The notes under the pieces: model-generated
The model's database searches: none
What the model was told of the DNA's origin: nothing
The model's input: the letters and a program-made list of their open reading frames with translations, nothing else
Position numbers and translations under genes: made by a program
Shown: piece by piece, positions 1 to 13,224 of the stretch
Layout: every line of letters starts with the position of its first letter
Numbering within the stretch: position 1 is the first letter of the stretch
NCBI GenBank assembly: GCA_037013685.1
Contig: CM072891.1
Coordinates: 14,794,501 to 14,858,500, forward strand
Direction of reading: 5' to 3'
From: Acridotheres tristis
Lineage: Eukaryota; Chordata; Aves; Passeriformes; Sturnidae
Length of the DNA stretch: 64,000 nt

Positions 1-3000
1 GCGAGATTCTTTCTGCATCAGTGCATGAAAAGGCATGGTGTGCAATGGGAGCTGCAGCTTCCTGGATGGATGTAGGGTGTGACAGGAAGATACTATCTTG
101 TTAAATATCTTGTTTGGGTTTTTTGAGAATAAGAATGGTGTATGTCCTAGCTGCAGCTCATTTACTGTGAAGATTTGGTTCCTTTTAGTTTTTCCTCACT
201 TCTTTTTCAGAACTGCTACTTGGGCTGCATTGGCCATTACAAAAGTAAATTTGGACATAAAGCCTGAAATCCTAATGAAGAGAAATGAGATGCTAATGGA
301 GACACTAGGATCAGGATCAAGGTCACTATGTACGGGAAAACAGCTTGCTGAAATGGCTGGTTTAAAAACCTGAGGTGAAACATATGTAACCAGTATTTTT
401 CTTCTGTGAACTGAAAAGCATATTTCTCTTGTTAATGAGAAACATAATCTTTCTGAAGTTGAATTTTTCAACTGGGTTTATAGGGTTGCCCTTTTTCCCC
501 TCCCCCCCCAGTTGCTATCCTACTTTTAGAAAATGATACAAAGATTTTCTTTTCATTTTGCAACATGTGGCAATGAATAAATACCCTTACTTGGATTAGA
601 GACCAACAAAAGTTATGGTAACACTTTTGCATTCAGGAATATTCTTCAATTAAATCCCTTGATATGTAAAAGAACACTCCTTCCCTCAGTATCTGTATAA
701 AACTCTCCAACGGTCCTACGATTTTATATATTGCACTGATTTCTGCAGTGACATGTTGATTATGGAACTTTTTCTGAAGACAAAGACTACATTTTTTTTC
801 AAAGATAATTTCCCCTCAGTGCTGTACTGGACTCAGGTATACACAACTGTATTGTGCCTTAGCAGAAGGCAGTGGATGCAAAAATAAATTCTTTTAGCAT
901 GACTGCCTGTAAAAGTTATTTGGGCTGAGTTATTTTACCTCTCATTTGCAAAGGGCTAAAATATTTCTGCTCAGCTGCATGGAGTAACTCATTAAAACGT
1001 GGCAACACCTCCACAAGTTTAAGCCATGTGTGGCTTCCCACTCTGAGCAGCTCAGTCCAGGTGCTCATATTTATAGGATAACAATCAAGCCAATGTAGTC
1101 ACAGGATTAATCTTATGTGGCTCCAGATGTGTGGGAATGAATGTGTTTATATGTAGGTTCACAGAAATAGCTGATAAATATAATTTTATATCAGTAAGTA
1201 TTAGAGGCAAAAATAAAATAAAATAAAATAAAATAAAATAAAATAAAAGCTTACACCAGCAGCACTTGTCTTATACAGGGAACCAGTTCAGGTTTGTGTG
1301 TGCACAAGTAGCAGAAACAAAAGTTTCATTGGGATATTCCCTAAGCTCTGTAGTGAGATGATTCAAAGACTGATCTCCCAAAATAACAGAAATACAAGTT
1401 CTAAGAATGCCTCATTAGTACCAGGTAACATATGCATAACTGAAGCACATGCAAGTTTTGATGACTTCTTAATGCCACATAATGGGGGAAGCAGGGGGAA
1501 CAAAAAACCCGCTAAGCCACAAGTGATGAGTAGCTCTAGTGCCACAGGCCTTTACAGATTTCCTTGTGGTTTAGCTGGAGCTGTAGGAATGACCTTTGAG
1601 TGTTTTTATGCTAGTGACTGCATGACTCGTTTTTGTTCTAAATGCTGCTAAACATGCGGTTTTGCTGTGCCTGACCTTGTGCCTTATTCACTGCAACTGT
1701 TTCAAGTGACTTCGTGGGAACAGAATCGCAAAGCAAAAAGCTTTTCCATGGCGTTTATCCTTGGACCATCTGAGAGCTCAATGACTATTAATATTCCACT
1801 GTTGTTTTCTTATAAGGAGACAACATGATGCCCATCTTACATACAAAACAGAAGTTCAGAATATTTCAGATTAAAAAACCAGCTGAGCCACGATACAAAG
1901 AGACCAGGATTTTGGATTTCATAGTTTTTGGCACATACTAAGTAGCAGCAGCTGTGAGGGATCAGTGGCAGCCTGGTGGAGCACCGCTAACTGATGGTAC
2001 TTACAGCAATCAGTGCTCAGCTGGATGGGGGTAGGTGCAGATTTTCAGGTGCGGCTTGGGAGGAGCTTTAGGAGCTTGCAGGGATAAAAGGAGTTTGAGG
2101 CAACAAGGAGTTCTCCCTGCCCTTCTGTGGAGATCTGTCTTGATCAGACCTTCTACTAGGCTTGTATTTTCTTGGAGAAAGGCTTCTGATTTTGGGAAGA
2201 CTGCTAAGAAATGCCTGAGGAGTCTGAACGCGGGACTGGTGAGTCACGTATATGTGATGTTGTGTTTAAATTGCCTTTACCCTACCTAATGGAGAATAGT
2301 AATTATGGAATGATGCACAGAAATGAAGAAGATGGGTGTTTGAAGTTCTTCCTCTTCTTCAAGTGACTACACTCAGGGAACATTTATGTGGTTTGTAGCT
2401 CTTTTCTGAGGATAAATAGCCTGTGCTCAAAGGCTGTGCAAAAGTTTATTATATTTGCTGTAATGTGGTACCCGAAAAAACTGCGTGGAAATACACAAGC
2501 AAAAACAAGTGGTCTTTTTGTATGAGGACACTATCTGAGTTATCATTTGGGCAGCAGGGAACCTGGTTTCTTCCTAGCTGTGAGTTGTCTGCTTCCCCTA
2601 GTTTTTAGAGTTCTCTAGTTCTTTAGACTTCTCTGATGACTACAGTTTCTTTCCTTTTTATAGCTTAGTGCAAATTCAGTTTTATGATCCTGCAGTTTTT
2701 GGTCCTTCTCACGTCCTTGTGTTTCAGCCATGTTGGCCTCCCCCTTTGGTGGCTCACACTGTTAAATGAGTGTGAACGCGGTGCTTTTAGGTTTTGCACG
2801 TTTGTCTTATGAGTTTGCAATGCTTTCAGAATATGGACAGAAATTTTCTGATACTGGGGAGACCTGCTTGATAAACGAAAATATTATTCTAGAGTCCAAG
2901 GACTCTAGAAAAACTCAGTGGTTTAGCTGTTACATTGTGCTTAGCAAATCTAAGTAATTTTGCTGTAATTTTTACTTTCTGAAGGTTTTTGAATTAATTT

Positions 3001-4546
3001 TTCTGAACTGTTTAGCCTGGAGGAGGTACTTGACAGGAGATGTATAATCCAGAAGTGCTACAGTTCTGTAAAATTCTCAACTGTCAATGAGAAAGTACTT
3101 TTAAGGTTTTTCCACTTTTGTGTAGAGTGAATGTTGAAATCAAATAACCTTCACTACATATGGTAAAAGCAACACCTTTTTAATAGCTTGGTGCATAATC
3201 CTTTTGAAAAGGAAAATAAAAATGAATGTTTTCTTGATGGAGTCTTTCTAATACTCCAATTGGTAACAAAATCCTTGCTTTTCTTCTTTATTCATGTCTT
3301 TTTGAAGAACCCCACTGGCTGAGTTTTCTCCTTTGAGTTGTGGAAGCTAGTAATGGAAGAGTTAATTCCTTAGGTCACTAATGCTCCTCATGTGTGATAA
3401 GGTTATTCACTATCGTACTCTGGTTTTGTCCGGTTTCATTTTAAGTGAGACCTATTCTAGGAGTTATGCTATTTCCTCTGAATGACATTTACAAAGCTGA
3501 AAATGATCTGATTATCATGCATAGTTTTCTGTTATACAATCTAAACTTTTATTTACTTTAATTTCAACTAACATTTCTTAGTGAAAGCTTTTTTATTATG
3601 TAAAGTAACTTTCAATTTCGATTAGAAGTCAGGGTATGTTTATTTTATTTCTATATGTTTATGTATGCTTCTAACAGTTATGTTTCCTGCCAGTCTTTTG
3701 TTTCCAAACAAATGACTTAAATCAAGTTAAAATATTAAGGTTTTCTCTTCTTACTCTTGAATTAATTCAGGCAATTTAGCACGTGTTTTGTCTCACACAA
3801 ATTATTTGCAGTTTGTGTTAGATTATGGATAGCTTCTATTTTTTTGTTCTTGAGCCAAAGTCCTGTAACAAAGTGCCAGTGGTAGCAACTGGTAACCACT
3901 GGACCCTACTGAGTCTGCGAATGCATGTGAGTTGTTTTTGGCCAATGTTCTTAGATGGAGTCATGTACTATCGAAGGAACTGAGTTTTGGTTGGATTGGT
4001 TTGAAGTATTCTAAAAAAGGATATCTCTACAAGTTTTCTCTAAGATGGTGACTTCTCTTGTTTCGTAGCTTGTGAAATCTTCAGTTGTGCTTTGTCTCTT
4101 GCTTAATCCTTCAGCCTTCTATTCCTGTGAAAGCAGTATTTGTTTTAGTTTTCTTTTAGGGGTTTCACTTTTATTCATAAATTATCAAGTTTGTCCCATC
4201 TCTTCCTACACTACTCCCTGCCCCAGCATTTTCCTATGTTTTTCTGTCCTACACTAGCACTCCAGTCAACGCCTTCTGGTGTTTTTGTGTTAATTCAAAG
4301 ATACCATTACTCTAATTTCACAGAACGTGGGGAGTTTCTCTGTAGCAGCTTATTTCTTCCCACCCCTTGATCTCTTTTCATTTTCTCTCTCACGCGTGGC
4401 AGAGAGAACAGGTTCACCAAAATGGCAGGTAAGAGGTAGCTCATACTCACTTCTATCAGTTTTCACCGCATGTCCAAAATAAATTTGATGCACCCTTTCA
4501 GGTTCCCTTAACTATGCTTTCAGTAATTGCAGCTGACTCCAGGGCA
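1..4546. other. Gene-free AT-rich unique sequence
   Basis: No open frame here resembles a known protein, and all frames are broken within about 120 codons. I see no transposon signature. The only structured items are an AAATA microsatellite near 1.2 kb and a perfect 22-bp inverted repeat at 2888-2909. This fits intronic or intergenic vertebrate DNA. Confidence 0.6.
1211..1248. repeat. (AAATA)n microsatellite
   Basis: About seven and a half uninterrupted copies of the pentamer AAATA. No transposon body is visible next to it, so it need not be a retroposon tail. Confidence 0.9.
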
Positions 4547-4552
4547 GGCAGG

Positions 4553-5103
4553 TGTCAGGAAAATGCACAAACGCCGGAGGCTTATGTCCAAAAAGGAGAC
4601 AGAGGAGTCCTACAAGGTCCTGCAGCTTCACTGGAATCAAGGCAGAGTCCAGCGGGGCACACGCCCGCGGGGTTTTCTCTCTCGGGGTTTCGGAGGGCGC
4701 AGCCTCCTTTTATCCCGAACTCCCGGCCGCGTGTTGCTCTCTTCCTTTCCCCACTGCCTGAGGCACAGGGAAGGTCCAGCCTTCCCGAACCCCTACCACA
4801 AATTCCCCCCTTGAACCTGCTGTGTTACCCCAAAGCTCAGAAACTCAGGCTGGGCAGAGCCGTGTCTGTTTCGGGAGCTGTCTGGGCTCTGACAGGAACC
4901 TGCTGCCCAAAGTTAGGAGAGACATTGGGACCCATTCCAAAGGCATTAACACCCACACCCTCACCCATCAAACTGTAGACATTAGCACACATCAGGTGAT
5001 CAAGGTAGAAATGGGGCATGAGTCTTTTTGTATTGACTGCAGTACAGGGAAACCTTTATCTCTGGATCATCCCGATCTAGAGGGTACAGAACAAAAGTTG
5101 TCA
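4553..5103 (-). mobile_element. Probable solo LTR of an endogenous retrovirus (ERVK-like), minus strand
   Basis: Read on the minus strand this 551-bp segment starts TGACAAC and ends CCTGACA, so it has TG...CA termini with short inverted ends. It is flanked by GGCAGG (4547-4552) and GGCAGA (5104-5109), a 6-bp target duplication with one mismatch. A TATA-like GGGATAAAAGG lies at about 4706-4716 on the minus strand, giving roughly 390 bp of U3 and 130-150 bp of R plus U5. The segment is richer in GC and CpG than its surroundings, particularly at 4640-4740. Six-base duplications are typical of beta/alpha-type (ERVK) elements in birds; that class is inference. I found no AATAAA in the expected place, which is a weakness. 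No primer-binding site or coding region adjoins it, so it is best read as a solo LTR. Confidence 0.6.
4703..4716 (-). promoter_or_regulatory. TATA-like box of the minus-strand LTR
   Basis: The minus strand reads GGGATAAAAGGAGG in a GC-rich stretch of the candidate LTR, at the position expected for the U3 core promoter. Confidence 0.45.
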
Positions 5104-5109
5104 GGCAGA

Positions 5110-8100
5110 ACAGATCATGTTCCTGTTCTAAGACTGACAGAGAATATGGAGGTAGCATTAACAAGAACAGGCAATTAACTTTTTAAAACACTTTTCTCTA
5201 GGATTAAACTTCAATGATTTTTTTTTTTTTCTCGTGATTGTCACCAACAAATCATTGAACCCATTAGATTTTATATGGAGCTATTTACATGACCTTATAT
5301 ATGGCAGGGTTCTTTCTGTAATGTGATTGCAAATTAATCGTTGTTAACAATCTGCTAATACCAAACACGAGCACCTGCATGAAATAAATCTGTCTGAACT
5401 ACTCACTCAAGCACTTCTGGACCTGGGAGAGCCTGGTCTACTCCCAAACAGAGGTACCTAAAATAAAAGAAATTAAAGTGCCCTAGGGTATGAACTCTTG
5501 CAAATGGTGACTGTAAAGGGAGTCAGAGAATAAACTTGTATGTAGGTGCAAGATCACAGGTGAAAGGACTGCTGTATTTAAGGGTAGTTAAATACTATAT
5601 TTTTTTTGTGGCACCAATAAGCAAGCTGGCCTTCAGTCCAAAATGATCTATTATCTGTAAGCTTAAAATTTAGCACAAGAAAAGCTATATTTTGCTGTCT
5701 GTTGCCCATGGTGATATGTAGGTGTTAGTATAAAGAAGAAAGGAAAATCTTGTGCAAAAAGTGTTTCACTGCACGTGATGGACATGGCTGTAATGGCTGA
5801 TGAAAACTGATTAATGGGAAAATGAGTCTTTTAAGTCCAATTTTATGCCTCTATCAGCATATGCACTTTTAAAGGAATAGAACTCAGTGTTTATGCAGTG
5901 GCTCTTTATAGCATTAACTCTATTAGGCTGGAACAGTCTAGCTTGAAAAGTAATGGAGACCCCACTGTTCAAACTTTAAAATTTGACTGCGAGCTGGTGA
6001 GTGTACATTAGAGTGCAGCAACTCAGAGGTTGGCTTGGTTAAGAGAGATGGGCATAATAGAGGTCATTCCTTCATCAGCCTCAACATGTAAATGTTTTCT
6101 TCTTCAGGCTTTCCACTTTAATCTGCCAGCTTCATTGGTCATGGAACAGAGAGTACTGACCCTTAAAGTCTTACAGCTACAGCTGTGTACAGAGTTTTAT
6201 CAAGGTCTATACCAATAGTTTAAGCATCTCCATTCTGAAGTGAAAGTAGCTTTTATTTTGCAAATTTTGCAGTAGCTGCTGATCTCTTCAGTGCTCCCAA
6301 GCCTTTGTCTCCATTGTGAAGTGAAATGTCTTATTTAAGGCCCAGCTTGGGTTAAGCTAGAAAGGACTAAAATGCCATTTATCGAAATTACTTTGACTTG
6401 TGAAAGAGAAGGCTTGTCACAAAACTCTTCTGCATATAAGTAAAACTCACAAAGGTTGAGATCTTTGTCATTTCTTTGAATCCTGAAATTGTTCGGGGTT
6501 TTTGTTTAGATTCATGATCTGTTGTTTCTTCATGCCAATAAAGTTTAATGACTGAAGTGTCAGGTTGCAACTTTGTAAATATTTTAAAACAACTTTTCAA
6601 AACACTGAGCAGTCATAAACCTACCAGAAGACATTTTGAACTCTCCCAAACATTTTGGTAATCGGCTACAGTGTTCTGATAAACATAGAAAGAACACCTT
6701 TGTGACCAAAGAGAACTAATTTTGCACTCATCCTGATATTTGCCTTCTTTAGCCATGCTAGTCCCACTGCTGCTCAAGCTGGTTTGCTGAATTCCTATGC
6801 AGACAAGTAAGACTTGAAAGGAAATCTGGAGTTTAGGCTAGAAGGGAAATGACAGTCTCTGGAGAGCAGGAATATTGATGAAACCGTACCTCAGGCATTC
6901 CTAATTGAAGTCAGAAAACATGTAAATAAAAACAGTGTAAATAAAAAACTGCTGATGGGCACAAGTGGTATAGTCAAAGCTCCTGGACAATAACAGCATT
7001 TGAGTGGAAGAACTGGTTCAAGATGTGTGCTAATCACCGCTTCCAATTGTTCTGTTTTAATTCTTTTTCGCCTGAGTGTATGCTAAGTTAAAGGTCATGA
7101 AAAGATTTATGACCAAATCAAATTAAAATATTCTTGCTGCTTGGAAAAGAAAAATCTTCTAGGGAACTTTAATGTATTAGTGCAATACCCTAATCTTCTT
7201 TATATCAGTATTTCTTTAGTAAAGAATAAATAAATCCAAGGCTTTAGTTTAATAACTTATCTTGTTTCTTAAACGGTGATCAGTATTTAAGGCTACCAGT
7301 ATATGCCAACAATCCAGATGTTTTTAGCAAGTGCTTAATGATGTGAGAATAAAGTCTAGACAATTACTTTAAGTCTCTTTTCACTAAAAGACATGCTACA
7401 CACTTTAATTCTTGCAACCCATTTCTCTAGAGGAAGGAAAAGATATAATGGTCACAGAGAAATGCAAGCAAATGTAAAAAGGATGCTCATATTAGCTCAG
7501 GCTGAGGGTGTGTACTGGAGTATTCTCCTTGCAGTCATAGATGCTGAAAGACAGAAAAAAGGAGGGGACAAAAAAAAGTACTTTATCTGCTTTGTTGACC
7601 AGGGAGGAAAAAATACAATTTCCTTTGAAAAGGGTATTGGGAGTGCTGTGGCTGAACAAGTATATCAGAATATAACAGCCATGTAGGGTTATAGGCTTTG
7701 GAGTCTGTGGGCATAGCTTTTTGATAGATATAGATATAGATATGTAACTTTATTTTTGTAAATGCTCATGAGCTGAACTGCTAAAATAACCATTGTTTTT
7801 CATGCTTTCAAACAAAACTTTAAGCTCCTTTCTTATCTTTGAAGGAAGAAAAGTAAGGAAACGTACTTAGTTTTTCCTTCTGACTTTTTGTCAAGCTGAT
7901 TTTTTTTGCCTAAGATATTAAGGTTGGAAAAGCTATCTCTAATAGCACAAAATCAAGGTGATTATGATTTGTGTTTCAGCATTGCAGAATTAATTTGAAA
8001 TTACAGGCTTGAGGCACAGAATTAAAATTTTTAGGCAGAATTTTGAAATCTGATGGTAAATCTGTTGGAACTACAAATACCCACCATGTAAACTACTCAA

Positions 8101-11100
8101 TTTTTCAAAGCAGTTGGTGAGAGAAAAGCAAAATGCCACTACGTGAAAAGCCTGTCTTTATTTTAGGGCAGTAAATAGTGAAATATAGTGCTTAGTGTGT
8201 TTCTCAAATTCTGAGAAACTCAGTTGTGTTGCTCACTAGATCGACTGTGAGTTTTATGATATAAAAGACATGAAATATCTGTTTGCTGCAGTTTTCCTGC
8301 AGGAGAGGATTAGGATGAAACTGTTATTACTACTACTTATGTCTATTGCAACAGTAATGCACAGACTCTGACAGAATATTGCCTACAAAATTCTTGTAAC
8401 AGTAGAAATCTGTTTACCACTGGTCTTGAATATAAACTTTGCAAATATTTCACAAGTGAGCTGGCAATTCATTTTTCTGTTTGCTTTTCCACTTTCTTTC
8501 ACCGTTAGTCTCCTGAGAAACCCTTATGGTTAACAATAGCTTCAGAACTCCCAGGAGGAAGGTCGTTGTGATCACTTTTCCAAAAGCCCCTCAGCACTGA
8601 GTTATTTCCGAAGCCCAGCCTTGTTCAGGGTGCTGGGCTTCCTTAGGAGCAGCTGCCGCTGCCCTCTAGCCGAGGCAGGAGGAGCTGCGTGAATTTACAG
8701 CACTCATTGATCCTGGCTTTAAGTTAGGACTGCACCAAGCCAAGCGGTTGACGAGAGGCTGGTGTGTATTTTCCTCTGATAATTGTCACTAGGTGTGGCT
8801 GTTTAGGCCCAGGAAAACCTCTTCTGAGAGTTTTTCCAGTCCAGTTTTCTCAGGATCTACTAGGGTTTTTTTTTCCCAAAGCTAACCACGTTTCTCTAAT
8901 GTAAACATAAGAGAAGAATTAATAAAAAAGATAAACACCTGCTGGATATGTGAGGAAAGCATAAAAAATAGTATTACTTTCTCTAAACCAATCAACTATT
9001 CTGTCCCTAAAGTAGCCAGTAACTCTGCTTAAGCAGGGTGTGTTACAATAAACTCATCTCCTTCCTGTCCTGAGAGATGACCATGTAGCTGTGTGTCCTA
9101 TTTCTGCCACTGCAAAGGGTTAAATCCTGAACCCACAGCTCCAGCTAGGGTGCTCATCAGTGCACTTTGGCAGTTTTGTGACTCTTCAAACTTCATCAGC
9201 CAGAGGTGCCTGGTTGTACTGAGTGCCAGCCTCAGCCTGTCTACAGGGGCCTCTCGGTCATATTCACCCCTGCTATGGTCTTGCTAATGCTTTCTCAGTG
9301 TGGAAATCATACTCATTAACATGACCTTTCATAAAGAAACTGAAAATTAAGAGGGAACAAGGGAAATGGTTGCAAATAGCGCATGGAATTTGGGGTTCAC
9401 TAAATCAAGTGATGGCAACATAATAAAAATGTGAAATATTGCAAAAATATTTGAGGGCTTTTGGAGGTTTTTTGTGTTGGGAGCATGTGTGCTGGGTCAG
9501 TACTTTCTCTGTTGAGGGCTTTGCTGAGCAATAAGCTTGTGTGCTTCACTTGTGCTGAATTTCAGAAGTTTTCAGAGGAGTGATATTGATATTAACTGAC
9601 AGGTCATCAAATTCAGCTGAATGAGGTGAGGGCCAGAGTGAGAGGGAACTGAAGTCAAGGGGTTTTTTTGTTTGTTTTTTTTCCCCTTGGGAGGTGGGAT
9701 GGGGGGAGGGAGTGGTATATCTGATTTATATTGAATTGTAAACTGCCTTTGTTTTAACCACAATGGGAGAACATGAACAAAGATGCTTATAAGACTGTAG
9801 TAATCAGGGGAGTGATGAGATGGCCAAAGTGCAGCCTGTTTTGGAGGAAAAAAAAAACCCTGGAAGTGCAAAAATAATGTTTTTTTCCTTTTGATTAATG
9901 TGAAAGTAATAAGCAGGTAGTATGGTTTTGAGTTAGGACAAAAGTCCTTGCTTGCACATTTAGGATTATGATGAAGAATATTTGGAAAACATCAACTTTA
10001 TTCTTGCACAACATTTCTTTCCCCCCTTTTTTTAACATATATTCTGTGTTATGGAAATTAGAATGCAAGTCGGTTTAATTACTTTTGCTGTTGTTCCAGT
10101 CCCATGGCTTGTAAATATTAGGTTTATGAATAGATTTAATCAACTCTGGAGCTTTTTAAATATACTCGAGCAATTCTGACTGCATTTAGGAAAAGGTTGT
10201 GGAAGAAGTTGTCCATAGTGTATTTTTGTCTAGACATGAGGCCTTCTTTAGGAAACGTTAGCTGACTAGTTAAAACTATAAATGTTGTATCCCTGATGAA
10301 GTTGTTAATCTGCAAAATTAGCAGCAAAATTACATGTACCAGTCTTAGAAAAGAGAGCATGCCATTAGCTTCATTAATGGCATGTGCTCTGGGATGGCAT
10401 GTTCTCCAAGTGGAATGTCAGTGCAGTGCTGTAGTCCTGTGGATGCCCGTGGTGTTGTGGTCACTGCAGGAGGTGGAAAAGGTTAGTGATGAGAGTTTGA
10501 CTGAATAGAGCAAAGTCAGTATGAAGGGCGGGGAGATGCATCAGGGCTTCTCAGTGTGAGCAAATGAGTCCAGGCTGCTTATGGCAGAAGACTATGACTC
10601 TGTGAGTGGCACACTCAAGTGTGCAGAGCACTCCTGTCTGACTTTGCCACTCCTTGTGGCACGGATAATTGAAGGTTGGCACATTGTGTTTGGGAACCAC
10701 CATTTGCTTCCTTTGCTCTGATTGCTGCCTGTGACAGTGACCAACACAGGCAAAACTTTGTCTAGGTAGCTCTTCAGTCCAAGCTGCTGTGGCTGCTTGT
10801 GTTCCTATGTGGATAGGCACGTTTGTGGATGAGCAAGAATCCTCTCAAAGATCCACAAGTCAAGAAAAAAGCAACATAAGATGCCGTGTTTGGGAATAGG
10901 ATGGAGGGTGAAGAAATGATAGGGTGGAGAAGCAAAATAATTGCAGCAAAGAAAAAACAGTTAAAATTTGCAAATTCTCCTGTTGGTTCAGTGGACTTTT
11001 ATATAAATAAACCACTTTAGATTTTAATTATATAGCAATTTAAGCTGAAGAAGTGAACAAAATCCCAAGTGGTTATGTGTGATTTGTGAAATAGTGCAGG

Positions 11101-12540
11101 TCTTCCATCTTCTGAAATGGTGTCCTACATTTTTTTTCCAAGTACTAGAGCCTCCTTCTCATGCTGCGTGGCTTTGCGAGTTCACTGGCTGTTAAAACTG
11201 CAGTGTTTGCTTAACAGCAGAAGACTTGGACTCCGTGTTAGTACTAAATACTGTGGCTGCAGTGCTCATGGACAGTGCCCTGTCACATTGCAGTCCTGTG
11301 TGCTACAGGAGCAGTAACCACTGCCACTGTCAGTGCATCCAGGCTGCTTTGCCAGCTATCCTATGGCTGGTGTACCTAAAACTCCTCAAAGCACTTCCAC
11401 CATGTTCAATTACCGTTTGGTTGCTAAAGCTTGCAGTGGTAGCTATTTCTGTGATATGAGGCACCAAATTCGTTTTATGTAGCTCGTTCTTTAGGGAGTT
11501 CTGTCAAGTGCCTTTGGCTGCTCAGACCTGTGAACTGGTTCCTTAACAGTCCCTCATAGTTATAATTTACTGTAGTAATCCCAGAGCTGCTTCTGAGGAA
11601 TGGTTTATTTTTGCTTTCATGTTTCTGAAGGAGTCTCAGCCTTCAGTCTCCTGAAGGAGTCTGAAGTGTCATCTGCTGCAAAAAGCTGAAATTATGGATG
11701 ACAAGTGAGACAGCAGTGTTTGCATCCTGAATCTGATACAGAGGGTCTGAATTACCTGTGGGAAAGCAAAGGCAATATGACTGTTTTCATATTTCGTGAG
11801 TGAATTACAGCTAGGACTTGTACTTACCACAACAGAATACTCAGGTTCACGAACCAATGCAGGTCAGCTATTTAAGTAATATATGGAAAATCTGTTTTGG
11901 TTCTTGGACTGAGAACTCTCAACTCATTTCATAAGTGAAAGGTTTTGGCAGAGCAATCCTCACTAAAGGAGGGAATTTCAAGCACCTTCATAAATGCAGT
12001 GCTGGATGTCTGCCTCCACTGACATTCTAATTTTTTCTTTTCCTGCCAGAAATCTTTTCTTTTCTAAAAATATTTACTTGACTCTGCATATTGCTGCCTA
12101 ATCTAAAGATGGATAATATAGTGCTGATTTTAAAATCCCAACTGGTTCAGGATATAAGAATGACTTTTAAAGCATTGCTAAAATGATCTGTTTGGAACAA
12201 ATTTTCTAACTGATTATGCTCTTCTGTCTGTAGTGTGGTTTCTACACTGCCAACCCCCCACTCCCTCCCCCTATAACCACTGCTGCCGTCCTAATCTTCT
12301 AGACCATTTAGTACCCTCCTCTTATCCTAAGTAAAACACAATTGCTAGCCCTGATATTCATTAGGTGATAATCCAGATTAATTCAGACTTTGATGCAGAA
12401 AGAAGTTCTATTTCAGCTGCCAAGAAATCCAGATCGCCCCATGGAAAATGTACACACACATGCACGTACACACAGGCGCACGCAGTATGTAGAACGCCTT
12501 AAAGAAACTGTAGCTAACCACCTTATTAGTATTCCTCCCT
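5110..12540. other. Gene-free AT-rich unique sequence
   Basis: No protein-like frame, LTR or LINE match recognised. There is a short TAGATA-type microsatellite at 7723-7743. Hairpins with perfect arms lie at 8611-8640 (9-bp arms) and 10358-10384 (10-bp arms); both are too short to assign a role. Confidence 0.5.
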
Positions 12541-12560
12541 CCTCTGTGTTTCACTTGCAG

Positions 12561-13218
12561 CAACAGAGGGCTGAGCAAAATGCAGTAGAACAGGGACAGA
12601 GACAGAGCTGGCAATCATCTCGGTGCAGGCTGCTGAATGTAGGGGGTGGGGGGGATGCAGCAAAGCAAGATTAATAACCTTGCCATAATCCTGTGCACCC
12701 TGGAAGGAGATACCTCCGGTGACTGAGCTCTTCTTGTCTTGATTAATTGGACTGAGTGAATGAGTGGCTGGCAATCCACCTGGTTTGGAGGCGACCCCCT
12801 GGTTTTGCTGCTCTCTGAATCCTCTACCCATCTGGGAAGGTAACAGTGAGACATACCATCTGCAGCACACACAGCAGCTATTGGAGGCTACTACTGACAG
12901 TTTGCACTACAGTTTTTTGGTGAGCGAGAAGCCAGGTATATTGTACAGTAGGATATTTCTGTGCTCAAGCTACCGAATTTCACAATCTGGTCCTTCAGCA
13001 ACCCCCTACGCTCGCTTTCCAACTGCCTTTGAGTTCTGGGCTTACTTTTGGCATAGTCTCCTGGATGCATTTTGCTGGGGATGCAAGAGCAGTAAATGGA
13101 ACCTCTGAAAACTAATTGTTTTGCTTCTGTGCGACTCGAGAAAAAGCTAAAAGAATCACATCCACTTGGAGGAATTTAAATTTCTCTCTGAGAAGTTTAT
13201 AGAGGGACTGTACTAAAG
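12561..13218 (+). other. Candidate non-coding (5' UTR-like) exon with strong splice signals
   Basis: The left edge is a pyrimidine-rich tract ending TTCACTTGCAG at 12550-12560, a good acceptor. The right edge reads ACTAAAG followed by GTAAGT at 13219-13224, a near-consensus donor. All three frames are closed across the segment, so it would be untranslated. A weaker internal donor (GGGAAG then GTAACA) lies near 12840. It could also be a first exon starting inside the segment. Splice-like motifs arise by chance in long introns, so the confidence is low without transcript data. Confidence 0.2.
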
Positions 13219-13224
13219 GTAAGT

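Noticed and set aside
4514..5178. Overlapping open frames of 154 and 118 codons on the plus strand
   Set aside because: They run antisense through the candidate minus-strand LTR and share no family features. The DNA is explained by the LTR.
8611..8640. Hairpin AAGCCCAGC...GCTGGGCTT as a possible RNA gene
   Set aside because: Nine-base arms with a 12-base loop are too short for a miRNA precursor or tRNA, and the flanks do not extend the pairing.
10358..10384. Hairpin with 10-bp arms CATGCCATTA / TAATGGCATG
   Set aside because: The isolated short inverted repeat has no flanking pairing, so it could easily be chance.
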